A stretch of DNA of 64,000 bases from Paludibacter propionicigenes WB4 (GTDB taxonomy: Bacteria; Bacteroidota; Bacteroidia; Bacteroidales; Paludibacteraceae). Of this stretch, positions 53,978-61,952 are shown in pieces. The first letter of the stretch is position 1, and the number at the start of each line of letters is the position of its first letter. The notes beneath the pieces are model-generated. The model was not told the origin of the DNA and made no database searches. It worked only from the letters and a program-made list of their open reading frames with translations. The position numbers were made by a program, and so were the translations under genes. The stretch is taken from positions 496,001-560,000 of the forward strand of contig NC_014734.1 in the NCBI RefSeq assembly GCF_000183135.1, read 5' to 3'.

Positions 53978-54517
53978 TACGTTTAATTTATTGTTTTGTA
54001 GTTATTTAGATTATATATTATCTATAGTGATATTCAGCCCACTTCGGGGCTGGAGTTGTGTTTCGGTTTTTCATCCCCCGGTTACGCTTCACTTACCGGG
54101 GGTTATTTACATTTAGCCACTTCGTGGCAATAAATACTCATTCAATTAACTTCTATATTCATAACTTATATAACGTTTATTGTTGCTTAATAATAGTTTT
54201 AAAACGAATAAAACCGGAAATTCTTTTTTCCATTCTATTAATAGACGTTTTTTCTATTGAATTATAACACTGCAAAAATACAATATTCTGCTTTTATTCT
54301 AACATTTAATCTGATGAATGCCTTAAATTTTCCGATGAACATAATAAAAATCCCTTTGAATTGATGTTTTCTTAACCGAAACATCTGCGCTAAACGTAAT
54401 AAATCCATATAATACCAACTCTTTGTACCCCTTTAGATGAACTCTTATAAAACCAATACAAGCGATTAGCTTATGAAATGAGTCTGTATTTTTCCAGGAT
54501 TTTAATTGTAAAACGAA
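53978..54517. other. intergenic region without a supported gene
   Basis: AT-rich stretch between the receptor gene and the terminator of the beta-lactamase-like operon. It contains the hairpin cluster at 54036-54128. Short frames at 54058-54267 and 54323-54520 have biased composition and no recognisable domain, so they are not called. Confidence 0.4.
54036..54128. repeat. REP-like cluster of three GC-rich hairpins
   Basis: Within 93 bp of otherwise AT-rich DNA stand three hairpins: AGCCC/GGGCT (54036-54051), CCCCCGGT/ACCGGGGG (54075-54102) and GCCAC-TTC-GTGGC (54116-54128). There is no T-tract or gene. Clusters of this look recur between genes in Bacteroidota and are often linked to REP-associated transposases. 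None is found in this window. Confidence 0.55.
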
Positions 54518-54548
54518 CAAACCTCCGTAGATCAGCTACAGAGGTTTG
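54518..54548 (-). terminator. hairpin downstream of the serine-hydrolase operon
   Basis: CAAACCTC (54518-54525) pairs with GAGGTTTG (54541-54548), extended by an inner GTAG/CTAC pair. On the minus strand it is followed by TTCGTTTTAC. It lies beyond the second stop codon of the beta-lactamase-like frame. Confidence 0.65.
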
Positions 54549-54584
54549 CCTGAATTGCATTCTATGATTTAAATTATAAATCAA

Positions 54585-54656
54585 TTAGTCAAAAATTTTA
54601 AAGCCTGTGTTCTCAAGATATTTTCTTTGTTTTGCAACCACATCTTGTTGATTTAT
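54585..54656 (-). pseudogene. in-frame 23-codon extension behind the beta-lactamase-like stop
   Basis: Reading on in the same frame past the TAA at 54657-54659 gives 23 sense codons ending with TAA at 54585-54587. They contain the protein-like VAKQRKYLENTGFKIFD. The simplest reading is that the gene once ended here and a point mutation made an earlier TAA. Stop readthrough or chance are alternatives. Confidence 0.45.
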
Positions 54657-55724
54657 TTATTTCAATGATTGATCTACCAACTTTTTCAGTTCGGCATATT
54701 TTTCTTGTCTTCCATCCGATTTTAGATAAAACGCTGTCAGGAATGCACAATATTTTTTATTGTTATCCACCCACGGATAGCTTCCAAATAAACCGGGACT
54801 GCTAACAGTTGCATTACCCATCACCCATTCACCGTAACCGTATCCGGCACCTTTTGTCTCGGCCGGAGTGTAGGCGACTTTTACACCAGAGTTTACTCTG
54901 TTTATCTGCATTTGCGCGATGCTATTTTCAGACAAGATTCGTTTTCCATGAAACACACCTTTGTTGAGTATCATTATTTCAAAGTTCATATAATCATTGG
55001 ATGTGCTGCTCGCACCGCCTGCAGGTAATGCTACTTTCCCTTTGCCAAAATCAGTATTTTTCATCTCCAGTGGAGCGGCTATGCGTTCTGCAAAAAGTTT
55101 TTCGAAGCTCTTTCCACTAATTTTTTCCAGTACTGCTCCTGCTATCTGCAATCCGGTGTTGCTGTATCGAAAAACCAATCCGGGACGACCTTCCATTGGA
55201 AATGTAGCTATCCGGGCTATTGCATCGTTCATGTTGTTGAGATCTTTCATTTCTTTAAGATCTTCTTTCAAGTCCGGTGATTGAATTCCAGTCATATGAG
55301 AAAGACAATTGCTTATCGTAATGCCTCCTTTTCCACTTTTTGAAAGCACCGGTAGAAATTTTCCAACAGTATCGGTGAGTTGTAATTTACCTTCATCTAC
55401 AAAAGTCATCACCAAAGCAGCACTCAGCCATTTGCTGCAACTGGCAATCTGAAGTTTTGTAGTTGGTGTAAAATCTTCCATATCAACAGATTTTCCCTGT
55501 TTTCTTGCAGCTAATCTTACAACCATTTTCTGCTTGAAATTCATTTTGTTGACGGAGTGACTATAAACTATTTTCCCGTCCTTGTAAACCTGCAAAACTA
55601 ATCGACCACCCATGTCTTCGGCATGGGCATTCATCCATTTATCTACTTCGGTAAAGTCATGCTGAGCTTGAATGCTAGTCCAAACAAGCAGAAACAGAAG
55701 TAGTGATACTATTTTTTTTGTCAT
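54657..55724 (-). CDS. class C beta-lactamase-family serine hydrolase
   Basis: Exported serine hydrolase of the penicillin-binding/esterase type, 355 residues. The signal peptide is IVSLLLFLLVWTSIQA. The catalytic SxxK is SCSK in LQIASCSKWLSAALVM, near residue 95. The YxN motif is YSN in VFRYSNTGLQIAG. Conserved ISNCLSHMTGIQSPDL lies between them. No evidence says it destroys antibiotics: most members are esterases or peptidases of unknown substrate. It is the last gene of a four-gene minus-strand operon, 12 bp after the alpha/beta-hydrolase. The frame continues in sense for 23 codons after the stop, so the C-terminus may be shortened. Confidence 0.88.
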   Translation of the reverse strand: MTKKIVSLLLFLLVWTSIQAQHDFTEVDKWMNAHAEDMGGRLVLQVYKDGKIVYSHSVNKMNFKQKMVVRLAARKQGKSVDMEDFTPTTKLQIASCSKWLSAALVMTFVDEGKLQLTDTVGKFLPVLSKSGKGGITISNCLSHMTGIQSPDLKEDLKEMKDLNNMNDAIARIATFPMEGRPGLVFRYSNTGLQIAGAVLEKISGKSFEKLFAERIAAPLEMKNTDFGKGKVALPAGGASSTSNDYMNFEIMILNKGVFHGKRILSENSIAQMQINRVNSGVKVAYTPAETKGAGYGYGEWVMGNATVSSPGLFGSYPWVDNNKKYCAFLTAFYLKSDGRQEKYAELKKLVDQSLK

Positions 55725-55736
55725 ACTATTTTTTTG

Positions 55737-56789
55737 TTAGTTACAATTAGCTATTCTGGGGTTATTGGCACTACCACATTTAAATTCGTACTTGCTTTGA
55801 CTGTACTTTGGGGTAGGATTATCGGTTATCTCTATCGGTGTCATTAACTGGTTTTTATATCCAGGCATAGTTATTTGTTCAGCAGAACCGTTTCCAAGAG
55901 CTATATTTTTTGCCGCCGAATTATTATTGAAACTATAATCCATTAAAGCATCCAATATCCGGTAAATCCCGTAATAATCTAAGGCATCATAAGCCGACCT
56001 TGAATTGGGTAATGCATGGTCTGTTACATACTTATATCCCGCCACTGTTGAAGATCTGAAATAATAGAAATCCTTTTCAGAATCAGGGATGTTGATGTTT
56101 TTAAAAATATCAATTGCCAAACGATGGTCATTGATGACATCTTCATCATACACCTGACTAACCAACTTTGTATTGGATGGAAAGTTTGCCAATTGATCGG
56201 AACTGATTTGGTAACTGTACCACGGAGCCATAGTAAACAGGAAGCGTCCGTTTTCACCCCAACCATTTTCGGTGAAGGCTTTATAAGCTAACCCAATGGA
56301 AGCCCCTCCTCCAAAAGAATGTCCCATAAAACCAACCTTTTTTGTATCAATAATGTTCGGATAATTGGCTGCCGCCTTTGTAAAACCCGTCCATAAAGTC
56401 AGGTAACGGTGATCAACGCTAACATCATTTGTCGCGTAAGGAACAAATACAACTACATACCCTTTTTTGGCTATAAATTCAAATAATCCTCTATTAAATT
56501 CCTTACTTTCGCCACCAAAAGGATGCGAATAAAAAATAGTGGGCTTAGGAGATGTAATACCGGTAGGGTAAAACACCGTGACTTTAGTCCCGGGATATTC
56601 TGTATTCGAAAATTCAATCTCCGACACTTTGTATGTACCGTCAGCACCATAGCCTGACGTTGGTCTGGATATAGGACCGTCCAGATTATCATCCAGCGGT
56701 TCGGTAGTAGTACCGGTTGTATCGATATTTCTTGAACAACTTCCAAAAAGAAGAAGGAGCAAGCATATTTTAAATAATGTAGTTTTCAT
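55737..56789 (-). CDS. alpha/beta-hydrolase lipoprotein (dienelactone-hydrolase/lipase-like)
   Basis: Envelope-anchored esterase-like protein of 350 residues. The lipoprotein signal is FKICLLLLLFGSC. The hydrolase fold starts at residue 55 (KVTVFYPTGITSPKPTIFYS, then HPFGGESKEF, which supplies the oxyanion turn). The nucleophile elbow GFMGHSFGGGAS (Ser in GHSFGG) is near residue 158. A plausible catalytic Asp and His come later (SQVYDEDVINDHRLA). The closing segment CGSANNPRIANC has two cysteines that could pair. It lies third in the operon, between the DUF6515 and serine-hydrolase genes. Substrate not predictable. Confidence 0.8.
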   Translation of the reverse strand: MKTTLFKICLLLLLFGSCSRNIDTTGTTTEPLDDNLDGPISRPTSGYGADGTYKVSEIEFSNTEYPGTKVTVFYPTGITSPKPTIFYSHPFGGESKEFNRGLFEFIAKKGYVVVFVPYATNDVSVDHRYLTLWTGFTKAAANYPNIIDTKKVGFMGHSFGGGASIGLAYKAFTENGWGENGRFLFTMAPWYSYQISSDQLANFPSNTKLVSQVYDEDVINDHRLAIDIFKNINIPDSEKDFYYFRSSTVAGYKYVTDHALPNSRSAYDALDYYGIYRILDALMDYSFNNNSAAKNIALGNGSAEQITMPGYKNQLMTPIEITDNPTPKYSQSKYEFKCGSANNPRIANCN

Positions 56790-56837
56790 ACACTTTAGGT
56801 TTTAGTTTAATCACAATCTTTAGAACTATACAATTAT

Positions 56838-57419
56838 CTAATCATTAATTATTCCGCTAACTTCATAAACAGCTCCATTTTCAGTCTGTATTTTTTTATA
56901 AAGCGTTCCATTAAATTCATAGTAATTATTTCTATTCACTGTTACCATTTCAGCTTCTTCGGGCAGGTTAATAATCCGCGCACCTACCGGAGATTCGATA
57001 ACACGGAAACCTCCCGAAACCTCTTCGTAGAAAACACCGCCATAATAAAGGTAAGAACCCGAACGAGCAGTTATTCTTACAAAATGAGGAGGAAGTGTAG
57101 CTACAACCAGCCCCGGAGGTGGCGCTACAGTTCTAAACCCTGCTGGTGTCTCAATATAATAACATCCCGAATGATAATAGTATTTCGAATTTGCCTGTGC
57201 AATCAGTATAGCTGCTGTTGGCAATACTCTCAATACCGGACGAACTATTCGACGATTTACATAAACAACCCTATGCCGGGGAATTCTTGTTACTACAACT
57301 GTTGTTCTGGTCGGTCTGTTACTTACAATAACAGTTCGTCTTTGTGCATTCGCCTCGTTATTTTGTAACAGCATGCACAGAATCAGAAGCAAAATTACAT
57401 GAAATGATTTTGTTTTCAT
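56838..57419 (-). CDS. DUF6515-family secreted protein
   Basis: Small exported protein of 193 residues and unknown function. The signal peptide is VILLLILCMLLQNNEANA. A basic, Val/Arg-rich segment follows (RRTVIVSNRPTRTTVVVT, then RRIVRPVLRVLP). Two Tyr-rich beta repeats come next: KYYYHSGCYYIETPAGFRTV and GSYLYYGGVFYEEVSGGFRV, each followed by a Pro-rich strand. A third copy, NNYYEFNGTLYKKI, is near the end. The repeat suggests a compact beta domain that could bind a surface polymer. It is second in the operon, 48 bp from the hydrolase gene. Confidence 0.78.
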   Translation of the reverse strand: MKTKSFHVILLLILCMLLQNNEANAQRRTVIVSNRPTRTTVVVTRIPRHRVVYVNRRIVRPVLRVLPTAAILIAQANSKYYYHSGCYYIETPAGFRTVAPPPGLVVATLPPHFVRITARSGSYLYYGGVFYEEVSGGFRVIESPVGARIINLPEEAEMVTVNRNNYYEFNGTLYKKIQTENGAVYEVSGIIND

Positions 57420-57461
57420 ATTTTTCCTGACTTTTTAAATTTTATACTTTTTCATTTCGGA

Positions 57462-58214
57462 CTAAATAGCTGTATATTCACCGGTTTTGATATTTACACT
57501 ATAGCTTTGTCCTTGGATAACAAGCGTAGCCATACTGTTGCCATTAAAAGTAATAGTACCGGTATAACTAAAATCGCCTTTATTAGGAACAGAACCTGTA
57601 ATAGTAAGTGTTGCAGAACCACTCTGGATAGTGGCAGTAGATTTATTTACTAAAATATCTGCGAGATTCAGATTAACTACAGTATTTGTAGTCAGAGCCT
57701 CAGTACCTTTGAAAGTGTGATTTGCTGTTCTTGCAAATGTTCCGTTTACTGTAACCACACTGGTATTCATATTTGTCAAGGCCAGCGTTCCGTTTCCGGT
57801 ATGTGTGGAAGATACACGAGGGGCATCATAATTTCCACTATAAGTGTAATTTTCGGTCGCACTTGTGAATTGCCCCTGAAGGTTCAGCGTAAAGTTGTAA
57901 CCATACGTTGCCGTGAACGAATAGCTTATGATTGCTCCCGGCTTGCTTGTCAGAGTAAAAGTAGTGTCCTTGGCAAAAGTCAGATCAGGACTGACAGATT
58001 GTACTTTTTGTGGAGCAGCACTGCGGGTTGTACTACCTCCGGTTTGAACTGATGTTTGAACAATAGCAGTTGCACCCATAGAGTTTTCAGCCAAAGACAT
58101 CGAAACCATTTCGGCAGCCTGGTCATTGGTGATTGAACTTGTTGTTTCCTCGTCCTTGCATGCTGTCAATAGCGTAACTATTGCCAACGATAAAATTAAA
58201 GCATTCTTTTTCAT
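57462..58214 (-). CDS. hypothetical lipoprotein, beta-rich
   Basis: Lipoprotein of 250 residues with no family that I recognise. The signal is LILSLAIVTLLTACKDEE. A low-complexity linker (QTSVQTGGSTTRSAAPQKVQ) precedes a Thr/Asn/Gly-rich region of short beta strands (ISYSFTATYGYNFTLNLQGQ, then GNGTLALTNMNTSVVTVNGT). The pattern looks like a beta-solenoid or immunoglobulin-like sheet. It is the first gene of the four-gene operon and faces the LytS/LytR-type operon across a 202-bp regulatory gap. Its position suggests that it is the main target of that system. Confidence 0.7.
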   Translation of the reverse strand: MKKNALILSLAIVTLLTACKDEETTSSITNDQAAEMVSMSLAENSMGATAIVQTSVQTGGSTTRSAAPQKVQSVSPDLTFAKDTTFTLTSKPGAIISYSFTATYGYNFTLNLQGQFTSATENYTYSGNYDAPRVSSTHTGNGTLALTNMNTSVVTVNGTFARTANHTFKGTEALTTNTVVNLNLADILVNKSTATIQSGSATLTITGSVPNKGDFSYTGTITFNGNSMATLVIQGQSYSVNIKTGEYTAI

Positions 58215-58265
58215 GTTGTCTTAATTTTTTTGATATTAATATTGTAGAATTTTCTCTTTCTGAAA

Positions 58266-58377
58266 CAAAGATAGAGCCATTATACCAAATTATTTTCTAC
58301 TTTCAACGAACGACCGGAACTTATCAATGAACGACATAGGAGCTATTTCACAAGCACATATTTTTTGCGTAATTTTG
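58266..58377. promoter_or_regulatory. divergent promoters with a 21-bp-phased LytTR-like direct repeat
   Basis: On the minus strand TATCTTTG (58266-58273) and on the plus strand TAATTTTG (58370-58377) match TAnnTTTG and point towards the two operons. Between them CAACGAACGAC (58304-58314) and CAATGAACGAC (58325-58335) form a direct repeat 21 bp apart. Their complements, GTCGTTC[GA]TTG, contain the LytTR-site core (A/C)GTTN(A/G)(T/G). AgrA-type LytTR proteins bind 9-bp direct repeats with this phase. The sites sit about 50 and 71 bp upstream of the expected minus-strand start. Confidence 0.65.
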
Positions 58378-58416
58378 CAGCGATACAAGAATTTACAAGG
58401 TAACAAACAGTTTTAA

Positions 58417-59451
58417 ATGGCAAACGAGACAATCAATAATCAGTCGAAAGCATCTTTTTGGGGCATACACTTGTCTTTTTGGATCGTTATGTTTAGCCTT
58501 ATTGTTTATTTGATGGCATTAATTGTTGATGGTGTTTATCTTTTTCAGCGTTCGCTGGTGTTGGTTACAATTAATGTGATATTATTCTATGCTTGCTACT
58601 TTTGGATTGTACCAACCTATATCCAGAAGAAAAAAATAGGAAAAGCAGCGGTATTAATTCTGCTATTGATTTTAATTATCATAGTTCTGCGTTCAATAGG
58701 AGATAGGTTGTTGATGGATAAATTTAATCAGGAACCATTATACGACATCCCCAAACGAGGAAGATTTATTCTAATGTTTTCCGGCGAGCTGACTTTTGCC
58801 ATATTTGCGTGTTTATTAAAACTGGCAGTAGGATCTTATGAAAATAAAAGGAAAATGGCCGAACTTGAAAAACTGCAACTGAACACTGAATTGCAGTTCT
58901 TGAAATCTCAAATGAGTCCGCATTTTCTGTTCAATTCCATCAATAATATTTATTCGCTCGTATTGCTCAAATCCGACAAAGCACCCGAAGCATTAATGAA
59001 ACTTTCGGAACTCTTGCGTTATTCGCTTTATGATTGTCACGACAAAGTATCATTACGACAAGAAATCGAAGCCATTGAATCGTATATAGAACTTTTCAGG
59101 CTTAAATATGAAGAAGACCTTAAGCTTACATTTATAAACGATGTAGAAATTACCGATTACCAAATCGAGCCGTTGCTTTATATTCCATTACTGGAGAATG
59201 CCTTGAAATACTCAGGAATTGGAAATAATTCCGACGCTTTTATTCAATTGGAACTGAAGGTAGAGAATAATATGCTGGTTTTTAAAATCAGCAACAGTAA
59301 AGGTGTCCGGAATAAAGTACAGGAAGCAAGCGGTATAGGAATGGCTAACATACGGAAACGATTGGAAAACATATATCCTGGGAAATACGTTTTCGAAGTT
59401 TATGAAGACGATACAATATTTGAGGTAACATTAAAAATACACCTTCTATGA
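58417..59451 (+). CDS. LytS-type sensor histidine kinase (His_kinase family)
   Basis: Membrane sensor kinase of 344 residues. Four membrane helices lie in roughly residues 14-140 (FWIVMFSLIVYLMALIVDGV and VLILLLILIIIVLRSIG among them), with little periplasmic sequence. The phosphoacceptor region is FLKSQMSPHFLFNSINNIYS near residue 165. The N-box-like IPLLENALKYSGIG and the ATP-lid glycines in SGIGMANIRKRLENIYPG are present. Its end overlaps the response-regulator start by 4 bp (ATGA). No separate sensor domain is visible, so the membrane part itself may sense envelope stress or a lipid signal. Confidence 0.92.
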   Translation: MANETINNQSKASFWGIHLSFWIVMFSLIVYLMALIVDGVYLFQRSLVLVTINVILFYACYFWIVPTYIQKKKIGKAAVLILLLILIIIVLRSIGDRLLMDKFNQEPLYDIPKRGRFILMFSGELTFAIFACLLKLAVGSYENKRKMAELEKLQLNTELQFLKSQMSPHFLFNSINNIYSLVLLKSDKAPEALMKLSELLRYSLYDCHDKVSLRQEIEAIESYIELFRLKYEEDLKLTFINDVEITDYQIEPLLYIPLLENALKYSGIGNNSDAFIQLELKVENNMLVFKISNSKGVRNKVQEASGIGMANIRKRLENIYPGKYVFEVYEDDTIFEVTLKIHLL

Positions 59452-60149
59452 TATTAAGCTGTGTAATAGTGGATGATGAATACCTGGCCATAAAAGTACT
59501 GGAAGATTACGTTTCCCGAACAGAAAACCTCCAATTGGTCAGAGCTTTTAAACGACCGGAAGAAGCGCTTGTATTTTTACAGTCAAATCCGGTTGACTTG
59601 TTATTTCTGGACATTCAAATGCCTGAACTGGATGGATTCTCGTTGCTTGCAAAACTCGATAATCCACCGCTTGTAATCTTCACTACTGCGCGCCCCGATT
59701 ATGCTGTAAAAGCGTATGAACTAAATGTGCTGGATTATCTTGTAAAACCTATTTCGCCCGGTCGTTTCCAACTTGCTACCCAAAAAGCTCTGGACTTTAC
59801 AAACTACAGACGTTTAGCTGAGACCCATCAGCAACCTGAAGTTGATTATTTGATGATAAATGCCGATCATTTGGTAAATAAAATCATGCATCAGGATATT
59901 ATATATATTGAAGGACTGGGAGAATACATAAAGTTTCATACCCATTCCAAAGTTTATATCACGTTGATGTCTTTAAAATCGCTTCAGGACATCTTACCCA
60001 ACAAATTATTTGCCCGTATTCATAAGAGTTTTATTGTCAATAAAACTTTTGTGGTTTCTTTCAATCATCAACAAGTGCAGTTGAGCAACGGAAAAGCAAT
60101 ACCACTTGGCAGAATCTACAAACAAGAGTTTTTAGAGGAAATGAAGTAA
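59448..60149 (+). CDS. LytTR-type response regulator
   Basis: Response regulator of 233 residues. The receiver domain (1-120) has the acidic pocket CVIVDDEYLA, phosphoacceptor Asp in LLFLDIQMPELDGF near residue 55, Thr in IFTTARPDYAVKAYEL, and Lys in DYLVKPI. Residues 135-233 are a LytTR DNA-binding domain (IIYIEGLGEYIKFHTHSKVY, then ARIHKSFIVNKTF and LSNGKAIPLGRIYKQEF). It is translationally coupled to the kinase gene. The direct repeats 21 bp apart at 58304-58335 are its most likely site, which would make it an autoregulator and controller of the divergent envelope operon. Confidence 0.93.
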   Translation: MILSCVIVDDEYLAIKVLEDYVSRTENLQLVRAFKRPEEALVFLQSNPVDLLFLDIQMPELDGFSLLAKLDNPPLVIFTTARPDYAVKAYELNVLDYLVKPISPGRFQLATQKALDFTNYRRLAETHQQPEVDYLMINADHLVNKIMHQDIIYIEGLGEYIKFHTHSKVYITLMSLKSLQDILPNKLFARIHKSFIVNKTFVVSFNHQQVQLSNGKAIPLGRIYKQEFLEEMK

Positions 60150-60156
60150 AGTTACT

Positions 60157-60177
60157 AAGCCGTCCGACAGTCGGCTT
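60157..60177 (+). terminator. short hairpin after the response-regulator gene
   Basis: AAGCCG (60157-60162) and CGGCTT (60172-60177) around a 9-base loop, 7 bp past the stop. Only a weak T-tract (TAATGATTTTAT) follows, so termination may be partial. Confidence 0.45.
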
Positions 60178-60336
60178 TAATGATTTTATGTACTCATATC
60201 GCTAAGAAATCCTAACGTATCAAACTTACAAGTATCATTTTTTATAACTTTGCAAGCCGAATAGAGATTTTAGCTCGGAGACCGTTTTTTATCTCATTCC
60301 GTTGAAGAAAATAATTATTGAAACTTATAAGAAATA

Positions 60337-61328
60337 ATGAAACGTAGTTTTTTATCACCCGTCCTTTTTGTCCTTTTATTATCCGCTTGTACGGTAAGCG
60401 AAACAAAAAAGACAATCAAATTGATCCTCAGATAAAGAAAGAGATACACACACTGAACAACAGAATAGTTGATGGAATAGTACAGAATAATATCAGTAGA
60501 ATATTGCCCGATTTCGATGACAGACTGAAGGACAATAAAAAAGTAGTTTTGCAATTGATGGAAGTTGTAAAAGGCGCATTGAAAGTAAAGGACTACAGGA
60601 TATTGAATGAATTTTATCAAAAGAATGCCGCCAAAAAAGGCATCGCTTCAGTCAGTTCAGGTACAGCAACTCTACACGATTATCAGTTAACCTACGACTC
60701 GCACAACAAAGAGATGTATGTTATCACATCCAGTTTTGAGGACAGTCTGTACCAAAAAAGTTTCACGTTTGTCTATGCAAAGCACGGTGATAGATGGAAA
60801 CTAAACAACCTGCAGGCGGGGATATTGAAGATTATGCACAAAGATGCCATAGATTGGTATCAACAGGCAAAGGCTGAATACAAGAAAGGCTATTTGATAG
60901 ATGCTATGTGTCATGTAAACTTAGCCACCCGCATATTGAATCCGGGAAATCACATGTGGCAATACAACAAAGGCAAAGAGATTCAGCTGTTTGAACGACA
61001 AATCACAAAACAGATTTACAGTAAATATCATTTTCCACTTACCGTAACAGATGTTCCTTCCAAACCGGTTATTTACAGAGTCTATTCTGAAGTTGCACCC
61101 AATGGATGTTTCCCGTTAGTGATTTATACTACCTCTGTCGATTTGAATGATATGGCAACACTGGGTAATGAATGTAAGGCTATCCACAAAAGTATTGGAA
61201 CCTTGTTCCACGGACTGGACACTAACAATGACATGATTTTATATAAACCCCTCAAAAGCATTCCTACCGGAACTAATCCCGAAAACCTGAATGACCACAA
61301 ATCTATTTTCGTTGTAAAGACATATTAA
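60337..61328 (+). CDS. hypothetical lipoprotein, split by a -1 frameshift
   Basis: Two frames make one protein. The first begins at ATG 60337 and encodes a lipoprotein signal (SFLSPVLFVLLLSAC, cysteine residue 18), but stops after 32 codons (TAA at 60433). The second, in the -1 frame, has no ATG start and carries the 305-residue body (DNQIDPQIKKEIHTLNNRIV onward, ending KSIFVVKTY). The switch falls exactly at A_AAA_AAG (60405-60411), giving about 330 residues if ribosomes slip there. The body is a soluble mixed alpha/beta sequence with no family that I recognise. Either programmed frameshifting, a phase-variable A-run, a real mutation or a sequencing error explains it. Confidence 0.7.
60405..60411 (+). 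other. A_AAA_AAG slippery heptamer at the frame switch
   Basis: In the zero frame the codons read ACA AAA AAG. A shift of -1 after AAG continues as GAC AAT CAA, the reading frame of the lipoprotein body. This heptamer is the one used for programmed frameshifting in E. coli dnaX. No strong downstream hairpin is obvious. Confidence 0.55.
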
Positions 61329-61616
61329 GTAAGCAGAAGAATATAATGTTGTGTTTTCAAAAAAAATTGAACGCTGATTTTTCGGATTGAGCGGATAAAA
61401 GCGGATGATAACTAAACGGATCTTAAACTGATTTTAGTCATGCAAACATGACAGATATAATATTTGACTATTTAAAATCATTTCGACTTGTCGAAATTCA
61501 AATCCGTATAAAAATCCGCTATATCAGCGTTTATCCGCGCCTGCCTGCGGTAGGCAGGTTCTAATCTTTTTTCATTTATAAAATACTATACTACATTATA
61601 TTTATCCTAATACTTA
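61325..61616 (+). repeat. dispersed structured repeat, copy 1
   Basis: The core is 61370-61531 (162 bp), bounded by AACGCTGAT and ATCAGCGTT as terminal inverted repeats. Inside are nested pairs AGCGGAT/ATCCGCT (61400, 61514), ACGGAT/ATCCGT (61416, 61502), GTCATG/CATGAC (61437, 61447) and ATTTCGAC/GTCGAAAT (61480, 61490). A CCTGCCT-GCGGT-AGGCAGG hairpin follows (61540-61558). Weaker similarity to copy 2 continues on both sides, from TTAAGTAAGC to TACATTATATTTAT. The rest of the 61329-61952 gap is AT-rich, with a small CGAAAT/ATTTCG hairpin at 61672-61689. Confidence 0.85.
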
Positions 61617-61952
61617 ATTACTCTGTAAGTCGTTTATTTTCTTTTTACTGAAAAGCAATAATAAAAAAAATCGAAATCTATCTATTTCGGTCCTTTTTGT
61701 TTCCTTGTTTGAAAATTGGTTATAACTCGCTAAAATTCATTTATAAAGGGCATCTTTACGAACCTTATTATTTCAGGCGTGTTATTTTCTCGTAACAGAA
61801 TGGCTTATTCTGTTCTGTTGTCCACTGAATTGATGATAGAGTGGTGGCTTCCCCGGTTTTTTTAAACCCCGTCTTGTTTTTATATTCCAATCGGCTTTCG
61901 GGCCGGTAGAATAATTCTGTTGATTATTATTAATACCCTAACACTGAATATT

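Noticed and set aside
54657-55724. Antibiotic-resistance beta-lactamase
   Set aside because: It has SxxK and YxN only. Its operon with an esterase-like lipoprotein and family breadth point to a peptidase or esterase of unknown substrate.
60387-61328. Independent gene starting at TTG 60387
   Set aside because: Its first eight codons overlap an intact lipoprotein signal in another frame. The A_AAA_AAG junction explains both frames better than a leaderless TTG start.
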